Assembly (NCBI GenBank): GCA_900470775.1
Contig: UCBZ01000059.1
Coordinates: forward strand, 1 to 64,000
Direction: 5' to 3'
From: Hyphomicrobiales bacterium
Lineage (GTDB): Bacteria > Pseudomonadota > Alphaproteobacteria > Rhizobiales > Beijerinckiaceae
Length of the DNA: 64,000 bases
Part shown: positions 52,669 to 60,479 of the stretch, one piece after another
How positions within the stretch are numbered: position 1 is the stretch's first letter
Layout of the letters: each line of letters opens with the position of its first letter
Notes under the pieces: generated by a model
Database searches by the model: none
What the model was told of the DNA's origin: nothing
The model's input: only the letters and a program-made list of their open reading frames with translations
Translations under genes and position numbers: made by a program

Positions 52669-53550
52669 CTAACCCCGCTCCGCGAGCGCCTGCCTGATGG
52701 TCTCGCCGACCAGATGAGCACTGGAGGCGATCCGCACGCCGGCCGCTTCCAGCGCCTTGATCTTGCCGGCCGCATCGCCTTTTCCCCCCAAAGTGAGTGC
52801 GCCGGCATGGCCCATGCGGCGTTCGGGCGGCGCTTCGCGGCCGACGATCAGCGCGACGATGGGCTTGGATGTCCTCACGCCCGAGATGAACTCCGCGACC
52901 TCCTCCTCCTCGGTGCCGCCGATCTCGCCGATCAGCACCACGCCCTCGGTATCGGCATCGTCCAGGAACAGCTCCAGGCATTCGCGCATGCGGATGCCGT
53001 GGATCGCATCGCCGCCGACACCGACCGTGGTCGACTGGCCGAGTTTCGCCGCGCTGATCTGCGCCACGACCTCGCTGGTCAGCGATGCGGAGCGCGAGAT
53101 GATGCCGATGCCGCCCGGGCGTTCGCTGCCGGTCGCCATCACGCCGAGCTTGCCGACGCCGGGGACCAGGATGCCTTGCGAATTGGCGCCGACCAGGATG
53201 GTGCGCCCACCCTTCAGCGCATCGCGCACCCGGACCATGTCGAGCGTCGGCACGCGCTCGGTGACGGTGACGACCAGCGGCATCTCGGCCTCGATCGCCT
53301 CGATCATGGCGGCAGCGGCATGGGGCGGCGGCACGAAGACGATGCTGGCATTGGCGCCGGTCTCGCGCCTGGCGTCGGCGACCCGGTCATAGACCGGCAG
53401 GTTCAGATGCGAGCGGCCGCCCTTGCCGGGCGTCACGCCGCCGACGACATGGGTGCCGTATTCCATCATCCGGGTGACATGGTGGGTGCCGGCCCAGCCG
53501 GTCATGCCCTGGCAGAGGACGCGGGTGTCGCGATCCAGAAAAACCGACAT
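52669..53550 (-). CDS. Divergent succinyl-CoA ligase alpha-like subunit
   Basis: A 293-residue SucD-family protein. It keeps the CoA-binding N-terminus (RDTRVLCQGMTGWAGTHH, VFVPPPHAAAAMIEAI) and phospho-His motif RRMGHAGALT. The canonical GPNCPG stretch is changed to VGANSQGILVPG, and the following loop differs too, which suggests another carboxylate. It is encoded four bases after the SucC-like gene. Candidates are malate-CoA ligase (Mtk), oxalate-CoA ligase or another ligase linked to glyoxylate metabolism. Confidence 0.85.
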   Translation of the reverse strand: MSVFLDRDTRVLCQGMTGWAGTHHVTRMMEYGTHVVGGVTPGKGGRSHLNLPVYDRVADARRETGANASIVFVPPPHAAAAMIEAIEAEMPLVVTVTERVPTLDMVRVRDALKGGRTILVGANSQGILVPGVGKLGVMATGSERPGGIGIISRSASLTSEVVAQISAAKLGQSTTVGVGGDAIHGIRMRECLELFLDDADTEGVVLIGEIGGTEEEEVAEFISGVRTSKPIVALIVGREAPPERRMGHAGALTLGGKGDAAGKIKALEAAGVRIASSAHLVGETIRQALAERG

Positions 53551-53553
53551 GGC

Positions 53554-54726
53554 TCAGGCTCCCTTCCCGGCCAGCGCGACCGCTTTCGCGGCGGCGGTCC
53601 ACATGTCCGGGCAATCGATCACCGCGCAGCCGAAATTCCGCAGCCGCGAGCGGGCGAAATCTGCGTTGTTGCCGGCGAGCCTGACCACCAGCGGCAGCGA
53701 ACGGCCGGTGCGCCGCATGGCGATGCCCAACCCCTCCGCGATCGTGTCGCAGGGCTGCATGCCGCCGCCATGGACGTTGATCAGGATGGCGCGCGTCGAC
53801 GGGTTGTCGAGCAGCAAGCGGAAGCCATGGGCGATGTCGAGGCTCTTGGCCGTCGTGCGGATATCCATGAAATTGGCCGGCCGTCCCTTGGCCGCCACGA
53901 CCATGTCGAGCGTCGCCAGGCCGAGCCCGGCACCGTTGGCGACCATGCCGATATCACCATCGAGCTGGACATAGTTGAGCTGATGGCGCTGGGCCTGCAG
54001 ATCGACGAGATCGGTCTCGTCCTCGTCGCGCAAAGCTGCGAGATCGCCGTGCCGGAACAGGGCGTTGTCGTCGAGCACCATCTTGACGTCGAGCGCCATC
54101 AGCGTGCCGGCTTCCGTGACCGCCAGGGGATTGATCTCGATCAGGCTCGCATCGAGCTCGACGAAGGCCTGCTGCAGCCCGTCGATCAGCGCGCAGGCCT
54201 GCGCATGCAGCGCACCGTCGAGGGCGAGGTCGGCGACGAACTGCGCCACCGCATCGGGGCGCGCCTCGCGCCCGGCACCGAGCCTGAGCTGATTGACCCG
54301 CACGGCACCGCTCGCCGCCTGTTCCTCGATATCGGCGCCGCCCTTGGCGCTGCCGATCAGCGTCAGCTCTCCGGAGGAGGAGTCGATCAACAAGGCGAGA
54401 TGCAGTTCTCGGACCGCCGTGATGGCGCTCTCGACCAGGACGCGCCTGACCGTCAGCCCCTCCGGCCCGGTCTGCGCCGTCGTCAGCACCCGGCCAAGCA
54501 GTTGATTAGCCGCGGCCTCTGCCGCTTCGGGGCCGTCGACACGCTGGATGCCGCCGGCATGCTTGCGTCCTCCGGCATGGATCTGGGCCTTGACCATGAC
54601 GCCGCGCCCGTCGAGGCGGCCGGCGATCTCGCCGGCCTCGCGGGAGGTAATCGCGACGCCCCCATCGGGCACGCGAAGGCCATAGGGCGCGAGCAGTTTT
54701 TTAGCCTGAAACTCGTGGATTTTCAT
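53554..54726 (-). CDS. Divergent succinyl-CoA ligase beta-like subunit
   Basis: A 390-residue ATP-grasp subunit. KIHEFQAKKLLAPYGLRVP and VMVKAQIHAGGRKHAGGI are canonical, and EINPLAVT is near the metal site. Later motifs diverge: the glycine-rich GGGA stretch is FMDIRTTAKSLD, and NIFGGI becomes INVHGGGMQPCDTIAEG. GGAGGGGAAAGCG precedes ATG 54726, with operator copy E 45 bases upstream. The pair would form an acyl-CoA ligase of unknown specificity induced with the oxalate genes. Confidence 0.85.
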   Translation of the reverse strand: MKIHEFQAKKLLAPYGLRVPDGGVAITSREAGEIAGRLDGRGVMVKAQIHAGGRKHAGGIQRVDGPEAAEAAANQLLGRVLTTAQTGPEGLTVRRVLVESAITAVRELHLALLIDSSSGELTLIGSAKGGADIEEQAASGAVRVNQLRLGAGREARPDAVAQFVADLALDGALHAQACALIDGLQQAFVELDASLIEINPLAVTEAGTLMALDVKMVLDDNALFRHGDLAALRDEDETDLVDLQAQRHQLNYVQLDGDIGMVANGAGLGLATLDMVVAAKGRPANFMDIRTTAKSLDIAHGFRLLLDNPSTRAILINVHGGGMQPCDTIAEGLGIAMRRTGRSLPLVVRLAGNNADFARSRLRNFGCAVIDCPDMWTAAAKAVALAGKGA

Positions 54727-54771
54727 CGCTTTCCCCTCCTTCACGCCCCGCATCGCAGGATCTTTTATAGT

Positions 54772-54788
54772 TGGTATACATTATGCCA
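54772..54788. promoter_or_regulatory. Oxalate-island operator, copy E
   Basis: TGGTAT-ACATT-ATGCCA matches the consensus at all 12 arm positions, 45 bases upstream of the SucC-like start, in the 288-base gap shared with the PAS gene. Confidence 0.7.
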
Positions 54789-54905
54789 ACATTGGATGCC
54801 GTCAAGCGCCATCGCAAATGGCTTCAGTCGAGCAAGGCGGCCGGAGAGGCCTTCGCCCAAGCGCGCCGGGCGTCGTCACCAGTCCCCTTGACGCCTCATC
54901 GGCGC

Positions 54906-54938
54906 TGGCATACCAATAATTGGGAATGCCAAATACCA
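54906..54938. promoter_or_regulatory. Oxalate-island operator, split copy F
   Basis: The decamer TGGCATACCA (54906-54915) is followed by GGGAAT-GCCAA-ATACCA (54922-54938), whose right arm and spacer equal those of other copies. They lie about 77-109 bases before the PAS protein start and upstream of frc. Confidence 0.5.
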
Positions 54939-55014
54939 GAGAAATGGCACTGCACTTCGGCCTGCCGGAGTTGCCGGTCGCTCCGGTGACGTCGTGCCGA
55001 GGAAGAATGAATTC

Positions 55015-55494
55015 GTGAGCACCGCCTTGTCGCAGTCGGTTGATTTTGCTCAGTTGGTGGCCCGCGCAGGCGACGGAATCGTCGTGTCGGATGCGCAGGG
55101 GATCATCACGGTCTGGAACCTGGCGGCGGAGCGGATCTTCGGCTTCACGGAAGCCGAAGCGCTGGGTCAGTCGCTGGATCTGATCACGCCGGAGCGGCAG
55201 CGCGAGCGGCACTGGGCCGGCTACGAGAAGACGATGCGCACGGGGCAGACGCGCTACGGCGCCGACGTACTGCGGGTGCCTGCGATCCACAAGGAAGGCC
55301 GCCCGCTGTCGATCGCCTTCACCGTCGGCCTGATGTTCGACGCCGCCAACACGGTCACCGGCATCACCGCCGTCATTCGCGACGACACCCAGCGCTGGAC
55401 CGAAGACCGCCAGATGCGCCGTCGCCTGGCAGAACTTGAAGCCGAGGCCACCCAGAACAAGGCGAAGGAACTGGGTGTTTCCACTCCAAGCTAG
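55015..55494 (+). CDS. Stand-alone PAS-domain protein
   Basis: A 159-residue protein that is almost only one PAS domain (about 10-130: LVARAGDGIVVSDAQGIITVWN, ERIFGFTEAEALGQSLDLI, RERHWAGYEKTM) plus a short charged, probably coiled-coil tail (QMRRRLAELEAEATQ). There is no kinase, cyclase or DNA-binding part. GTG 55015 is preferred for an AGGAAG upstream; GTG 54994 is possible. It lies 63 bases before frc with no terminator between. His66 sits where FixL-type PAS domains have the heme histidine, so a gas- or redox-sensing partner role is conceivable. Confidence 0.8.
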   Translation: MSTALSQSVDFAQLVARAGDGIVVSDAQGIITVWNLAAERIFGFTEAEALGQSLDLITPERQRERHWAGYEKTMRTGQTRYGADVLRVPAIHKEGRPLSIAFTVGLMFDAANTVTGITAVIRDDTQRWTEDRQMRRRLAELEAEATQNKAKELGVSTPS

Positions 55495-55557
55495 TGAAGA
55501 CCAAACGCCAAAATATTCAGAGACTTAACCTGAAGCAGTCCGGAGGAACCAAACGCT

Positions 55558-56808
55558 ATGAGCCAGCCGCTCGAAGGTATCAAGATCATCGACTTCACGC
55601 ACGTCCAGGCGGGTCCGGCCTGCACGCAGTTGCTGGCGTGGTTCGGCGCCGACGTCATCAAGGTCGAACGTCCGGGCGCCGGTGACGTCACGCGGTCGCA
55701 GCTTCGCCATGTCGAGGGCGCCGACGCGCTCTATTTCACCATGCTGAACAGCAACAAGCGTTCGCTGACCCTCGACACCAAGACGGCGCAGGGCAAGGAA
55801 GTCCTGGAGAAGCTGATCAAGGAAAGCGACGTTCTGGTCGAGAATTTCGGCCCTGGCGCGCTCGACCGCATGGGCTTCTCCTGGAAGCGGATCAACGAGC
55901 TCAACCCCGGCATGATCGTCGCTTCGGTCAAGGGCTTCAGCGACGGCCACCATTATGAAGACCTGAAGGTCTATGAGAACGTCGCGCAGTGCGCCGGCGG
56001 CGCCGCCTCGACCACCGGCTTCTGGGACGGTCCCCCGACGGTCAGCGCTGCTGCTCTTGGCGACTCCAACACCGGCATGCATCTCGCCATCGGCATCCTG
56101 ACGGCGCTGCATCAGCGCAACAAGACCGGCAAGGGCCAGAAGGTCGCGGTCTCGATGCAGGATGCGGTGCTGAACCTCTGCCGCGTCAAGCTGCGCGACC
56201 AGCAGCGCCTCGATGCGCTGGGCTTCCTCGAGGAGTATCCGCAGTATCCGCATGGCACGTTCTCGGACGTCGTGCCGCGTGGCGGCAATGCCGGCGGCGG
56301 CGGTCAGCCGGGCTGGGTGCTGAAGTGCAAGGGCTGGGAGACCGACCCGAACGCCTATATCTACTTCACCATCCAGGGCCACGCCTGGGCGCCGATCTGC
56401 AAGGCCATCGGCAAGGAAGAGTGGATCGACGATCCGGCCTACAAGACGGCCCGGGCGCGCCAGGACAAGATCATGGCCATCTTCGGCACGATCGAGGAGT
56501 GGCTCGCCGACAAGACCAAGTTCGAGGCCGTCGACATCCTGCGCAAGTTCGACATCCCGTGCTCGCCGGTGCTCTCCATGAAGGAGATCTCCGTCGATCC
56601 GTCGCTGCGGGCCAGCGGCACGGTCGTCGAAGTGCAGCACCCGCAGCTCGGCACCTATCTGACGGTCGGCAGCCCGATCAAGTTCTCGGATATGGACGTC
56701 AATGTGAAGGCGTCCCCGCTGCTGGGCGAGCACACCGACGAGGTGCTGCAGGATCTGGGCTACACCGCGCAGCAGATCGAGGAACTGCATCAGGCGAACG
56801 CCGTCTGA
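55558..56808 (+). CDS. frc: Formyl-CoA:oxalate CoA-transferase
   Basis: A 416-residue class III CoA-transferase, the same length as E. coli YfdW/Frc. Asp169 (ALGDSNTG) is the residue that forms the aspartyl-CoA intermediates, Gln17 is in HVQAG, and the mobile glycine loop GGGGQPG is intact. It converts oxalate plus formyl-CoA to oxalyl-CoA plus formate. GGAGG lies upstream. It appears to be the canonical Frc, with the 40900 gene as its paralogue. A perfect 11-bp hairpin follows. Confidence 0.94.
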   Translation: MSQPLEGIKIIDFTHVQAGPACTQLLAWFGADVIKVERPGAGDVTRSQLRHVEGADALYFTMLNSNKRSLTLDTKTAQGKEVLEKLIKESDVLVENFGPGALDRMGFSWKRINELNPGMIVASVKGFSDGHHYEDLKVYENVAQCAGGAASTTGFWDGPPTVSAAALGDSNTGMHLAIGILTALHQRNKTGKGQKVAVSMQDAVLNLCRVKLRDQQRLDALGFLEEYPQYPHGTFSDVVPRGGNAGGGGQPGWVLKCKGWETDPNAYIYFTIQGHAWAPICKAIGKEEWIDDPAYKTARARQDKIMAIFGTIEEWLADKTKFEAVDILRKFDIPCSPVLSMKEISVDPSLRASGTVVEVQHPQLGTYLTVGSPIKFSDMDVNVKASPLLGEHTDEVLQDLGYTAQQIEELHQANAV

Positions 56809-56832
56809 GCGTGACGACTTTGACCTGACACA

Positions 56833-56868
56833 GGAGAGGCGGCGCGCCGACATGCGGGCCGCCTCTCC
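56833..56868 (+). terminator. Stem-loop after frc
   Basis: GGAGAGGCGGC and GCCGCCTCTCC pair perfectly (11 bp) across a 14-nt loop, 25 bases after the frc stop. No T-run follows; the stem alone is strong. Confidence 0.6.
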
Positions 56869-56993
56869 ATGACCGGATAACCGCGCCATCGCCCAATGTG
56901 GCAGACAGCGCATTGCCGAATGGCCGCCGGCCATCCAGGTCATTGTCGCGCCAGGCGGTATGGACGTCCCTGCCCACGACCAGAGGCGGCGGC

Positions 56994-57689
56994 ATGACCC
57001 TCCTCGATCTCATGAACCACCCCCATCTGATGGGCCGGCTCGATTTCGTCCATCGGCTGCCGGGCAAGGTGCCCCTGCCGGCCGGGCCGAACCCGCTTGG
57101 CCTGTTCGAGACCCGCGACGCGACTCTCTACGTGCCGCATGGCATCGATCCGCGCAGCCCGACGGCACTGGTCGTGCTGTTCCATGGTGGCGGCGGCAGC
57201 GCGGCGAAGATTCTGCCGATGCTGCAGCAGCACGCCGAGGCGCGCGGCTTCCTGCTGCTGGTCCCACAATCGGTATTTCCGACCTGGGACATCGTGATCG
57301 GCGGCAATGGGCCGGACCGCGAGCGGCTCGACGCGGCGCTGGCCGAGGTCGCCTCGCGCTTCCGGCTGGACCCGGCCCGCCTCGTCTTCGCCGGCCATTC
57401 CGATGGCGGCAGCTATGCGCTCTCGCTGGGCCTCACCAACGGGCAGTTCGTGACCCATGTCGTGGCCTCGTCGGCCGGGTTCATGTCGGTGCATCTGCAG
57501 AGCGGCGCGCCCCGCGTCTTCATCTCCCACGGGACACGGGACGAGCAGATCCCGATCGACCGCAGCGGCCGCTTCCATTCCGCCAAGCTCAAGGCGGCGG
57601 GCTATGACGTGACCTATGTCGAGTATGACGGGCCGCACGCGCATCAGCCGGCCGTGGTGGAGCAAGCGGTGGACTTCTTCCTCGCCTGA
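56994..57689 (+). CDS. Alpha/beta hydrolase (carboxylesterase/phospholipase-like)
   Basis: A 231-residue serine hydrolase. The oxyanion region is VVLFHGGGGSA, the nucleophile Ser136 is in FAGHSDGGSYA, Asp183 is in HGTRDEQIP and the His is in GPHAHQP (about 215-217). The frame is open to 56898, but ATG 56994 has GAGGCGGCGG upstream and fits the family N-terminus. Substrate unknown; esterases of this class act on short esters or lysophospholipids. Confidence 0.82.
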   Translation: MTLLDLMNHPHLMGRLDFVHRLPGKVPLPAGPNPLGLFETRDATLYVPHGIDPRSPTALVVLFHGGGGSAAKILPMLQQHAEARGFLLLVPQSVFPTWDIVIGGNGPDRERLDAALAEVASRFRLDPARLVFAGHSDGGSYALSLGLTNGQFVTHVVASSAGFMSVHLQSGAPRVFISHGTRDEQIPIDRSGRFHSAKLKAAGYDVTYVEYDGPHAHQPAVVEQAVDFFLA

Positions 57690-57835
57690 CGATCGGCTGC
57701 CGAGCCAGCCCGGCCAGTTGCAGGCTCTTCCAGTTCAAGTCCTGCCACGCGCAGCCCCCATGCCGAATCCGGTGCTTGCAACGGCGGGACCGGGGTGCAT
57801 GACTTCGCGCCCGGACCAGCCCCTGGAGAAGCCTC

Positions 57836-58660
57836 TTGCCTTCGACACCCCGCTATGACCGCATCCTGCTGACCGGTGCGGCCGGCCGGCTCGGCTCCCG
57901 CCTGCGCCAGGGCCTGGCCCCGCTCGCCAGGACGATCCGCCTGGCGGATCGCGAGCCGCTGGGTGATCTCGCCGACAACGAGGAAGCGGCGATCTTCGAC
58001 CTCGCCGACATGGAGGCGACGATCGCGGCGACGAAGGATTGCGACGCGATCGTGCATTTCGGCGGCGCGCCGATGGAAACCGGCTGGCAGACGATCCTCG
58101 ATTCCTGCATCCGCGGTTCCTATCATGTCTATGAGGGCGCCCGGAAACATCGCGTGCGCCGGGTCGTCTACGCCTCCTCGGTTCATGCGATCGGCTATCA
58201 CGAACTCGAAGCCCATATCGGCGTCGATGCGCCGGTGCGGCCCGACGGGCTCTATGGCGTGTCGAAGACCTTCGTCGAGAGCCTGAGCCGGCTCTACTGG
58301 GACAAGTTCGGGATCGAGACGGCCTGCCTGCGCATCTTCTCGTCCTTCCCGGAGCCGGCCGACCGGCGCATGCTCTGGTCCTATCTCTCCTTCGACGATT
58401 GCGTCCGGCTGGTCACGGCAGCGCTGACCGCGCCGCGCGTCGGGCACAGCATCGCGTTCGGGATATCGGACAACCCCGCCAAGCCGGTCGACAACAGCGG
58501 CGCCGGCCATCTCGGCTTCGTGCCGCAGGACAACACCGAGCCGTTCCGCGCCGCGGTGGAAGCCCGCACGCCGGTGCCCGACCCCAAGGCGCCGGCGGTC
58601 AAATATCTCGGCGGCTGGTTCTGCGAGCTTGGCCATCCCGACGACGAGCCGACCCGGTAG
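57836..58660 (+). CDS. NAD-dependent uronate dehydrogenase-like protein
   Basis: A 274-residue extended SDR. It has the cofactor motif LLTGAAGRLGSRLRQ, ASSVHAIGYHE, and the YxxxK pair Tyr140/Lys144 in DGLYGVSKTFVESL, followed by CLRIFSSFPEP. The overall order of motifs matches Agrobacterium uronate dehydrogenase, which oxidises galacturonate or glucuronate to the aldarolactone. The best start is TTG 57836, with GGAG eight bases upstream; no in-frame ATG exists nearby. Substrate-loop differences leave room for another sugar acid. Confidence 0.75.
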   Translation: MPSTPRYDRILLTGAAGRLGSRLRQGLAPLARTIRLADREPLGDLADNEEAAIFDLADMEATIAATKDCDAIVHFGGAPMETGWQTILDSCIRGSYHVYEGARKHRVRRVVYASSVHAIGYHELEAHIGVDAPVRPDGLYGVSKTFVESLSRLYWDKFGIETACLRIFSSFPEPADRRMLWSYLSFDDCVRLVTAALTAPRVGHSIAFGISDNPAKPVDNSGAGHLGFVPQDNTEPFRAAVEARTPVPDPKAPAVKYLGGWFCELGHPDDEPTR

Positions 58661-58735
58661 GCGCGTGGCGCCGGTTCCGCTTCGCTCCACGAGGTTCTAG
58701 AACGGTTGCGAATCCAGCAATCCGAGGAACCGGAC

Positions 58736-59437
58736 ATGACCAAGAAAGTAGCGATCGTCACGGCCGGCGGCAGCGGCATGGGCGCGGCGACGGCGCGGCG
58801 CCTCGCGAAGGACGGCTACCAGGTCGCGATCCTGTCCTCCTCGGGCAAGGGCGAGGCGCTAGCCAAGGAACTCGGCGGGATCGGCGTCACCGGCTCGAAT
58901 TTGTCGCAGGACGACGTCAAGCGCCTGGTCGACCTAACGGTCGAGCGCTGGGGCCGCGTCGATGCGCTGGTCAACAGCGCCGGCCACGGACCGAGGGCCG
59001 CCATCCTCGACATCACCGACGAGGACTGGCAGCGCGGGCTCGACGTCTATTTCCTGAGCGCAGTCAGGGCGATCCGACTGGTGACGCCGATCATGCAGGC
59101 GCAGAAATCCGGCGCGATCGTCAACATCACCACGGCCTGGGCCTTCGAGCCCGATGCGATGTTCCCGACCTCGGCGATGGCGCGGGCAGGGCTCGCCGCC
59201 TTCACCAAGATCTTCGTCGACAAATATGCGCCCGACAACATCCGCATGAACAATGTCCAGCCGGGCTGGATCGACAGCCTGCCGGCAACCGACGAGCGCC
59301 GCCAGCGCGTGCCGATGCAGCGCTACGGCACCAGCGACGAGATCGCCGGCACGATCGCCTTCCTGCTCTCGGCCGATGCCGGCTACATCACCGGCCAGAA
59401 CATCCGCGTCGATGGCGGCGTCACAAAGTCGATCTGA
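58736..59437 (+). CDS. SDR-family protein lacking the YxxxK motif
   Basis: A 233-residue SDR with a good cofactor site (VTAGGSGMGAATARRLA), NSAGHGP and a typical C-terminus (YITGQNIRVDGGVTKS). Where the catalytic Tyr-x-x-x-Lys should be, the sequence reads SAMARAGLAAF (Ser146...Arg150). Some SDRs have such replacements and altered or no reductase activity. GAGGAACCGGAC precedes ATG 58736. It sits 75 bases after the uronate-dehydrogenase-like gene, probably the same transcript. Confidence 0.85.
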   Translation: MTKKVAIVTAGGSGMGAATARRLAKDGYQVAILSSSGKGEALAKELGGIGVTGSNLSQDDVKRLVDLTVERWGRVDALVNSAGHGPRAAILDITDEDWQRGLDVYFLSAVRAIRLVTPIMQAQKSGAIVNITTAWAFEPDAMFPTSAMARAGLAAFTKIFVDKYAPDNIRMNNVQPGWIDSLPATDERRQRVPMQRYGTSDEIAGTIAFLLSADAGYITGQNIRVDGGVTKSI

Positions 59438-59462
59438 CGGAGCCTATCTGACGGACCTGCGC

Positions 59463-59487
59463 GAGCGGCCAGAAGTGCTGGCCGCTC
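59463..59487. terminator. Convergent terminator hairpin
   Basis: A perfect 10-bp stem GAGCGGCCAG / CTGGCCGCTC with a 5-nt loop lies between the SDR stop (59437) and the convergent methyltransferase stop (59491). Confidence 0.65.
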
Positions 59488-59490
59488 CGC

Positions 59491-60279
59491 TCAGCCCGGC
59501 TTGCGGGCCGAGACGATGAAGCGGTCCTGGCTCGCGCGCTCGAGCCGCTGGTAGAGCGGCATGAAGCGACCTTGCGCCCGGTGGATGGCGCCAAGCTCGC
59601 GGTCGATCACGACATCCACGAAGCCCGCCTCGGTCAGGAGGCGCGCGATCTCTTCCGGCCGGCAGCCCTGCGAAAAATAGACGCGCGAGACGATGTCGTC
59701 ATGCGTCGCGGCATGGGCGGCCGGAGGCTTCGGCTTCGACAAGCGCTTCACGAGCTTCGCCAGGACGCGCAGCGCCCGGCCTTTGCCCGGACGCGGATTG
59801 GTCATGTCGACATCGACGATGGCGACCCGGCCGCCCGGCTTCAGCACCCGAAGCCATTCCCGGAACGCGGCCGGGGGATCGGGCAGCGTCCAGACCAGAT
59901 GGCGCGTCGCCACGGCGTCGTAGCTGTCGGCCGTCTCCAGCGTGTCCTCGGCATCGCCGGCATAGAGCCTGATCGATTTGCCGGCGGTCTTGGCGCGGGC
60001 GCGGGCGAGCATCGCCTCCGAAAGGTCGAGCCCGGTGACGCCATAGCCGAGCTCGGCCAGCAGAAGCGAGATCACCCCGGTTCCACTGGCGAGATCGAGC
60101 GCTTTGGCGCCTCCGGCCGGCGCGGGGCCAAGATGGCGCGAAAACAGCGCGAGCCAGGCCTGCCGCTCTTCGCTCGAGAAAATCTCGTGCCCTGGCTGGC
60201 TGTCGAACGTCTCCGACCGCATCGACCAGTAGTCGCGGATTTCGTCCTTGAGGCTGAGATTGTGATGCAGTGCGGTCAT
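59491..60279 (-). CDS. SAM-dependent class I methyltransferase
   Basis: A 262-residue methyltransferase. Motif I is ALDLASGTGVISLLLAEL, motif II GYGVTGLDLSEAMLARAR, followed by DAVATRHLVWTLPDP and VLKPGGRVAIVDVD. The start at 60279 matches MTALHHNLSLKDEIRDYWS, a common beginning for methyltransferases encoded beside iron-chelate ABC importers. It is divergent from that importer here, so modification of an imported metallophore or cofactor is possible (inference). Confidence 0.85.
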   Translation of the reverse strand: MTALHHNLSLKDEIRDYWSMRSETFDSQPGHEIFSSEERQAWLALFSRHLGPAPAGGAKALDLASGTGVISLLLAELGYGVTGLDLSEAMLARARAKTAGKSIRLYAGDAEDTLETADSYDAVATRHLVWTLPDPPAAFREWLRVLKPGGRVAIVDVDMTNPRPGKGRALRVLAKLVKRLSKPKPPAAHAATHDDIVSRVYFSQGCRPEEIARLLTEAGFVDVVIDRELGAIHRAQGRFMPLYQRLERASQDRFIVSARKPG

Positions 60280-60394
60280 GGCCGGGCTTTTCGGTTCTTG
60301 GGACGCGTATCGAGAACCACGAAAGCGGCATCGAAGGCAAGCCACCCGTCCAATCTCCCGAGCAGCCGCTCTCAAGGCGTCGAAGTCATTGTTT

Positions 60395-60423
60395 TTGTTT
60401 GTAATAGTTCCAGAAGATAAATC
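60395..60423 (+). promoter_or_regulatory. Candidate promoter of the metal-chelate importer
   Basis: TTGTTT and TAAATC are 17 bases apart in the only AT-rich part of the 200-base gap, 57 bases before the binding-protein start. No convincing Fur, RirA or Irr box was seen. Confidence 0.3.
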
Positions 60424-60479
60424 TTGACCCTCCGGAGGGGCGGACCTAGGAGCCAGCGACTTCGTCCGGAGGTCTTCTC

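Noticed and set aside
54945..54960. TGGCAC-N5-TTCGG upstream of the PAS gene as a sigma-54 promoter
   Set aside because: Only the -24 half matches; the -12 GC element is absent.
60280..60479. Fur/RirA/Irr box or cobalamin riboswitch before the metal-chelate importer
   Set aside because: No palindrome close to any of these consensuses and no conserved riboswitch core could be found by eye.
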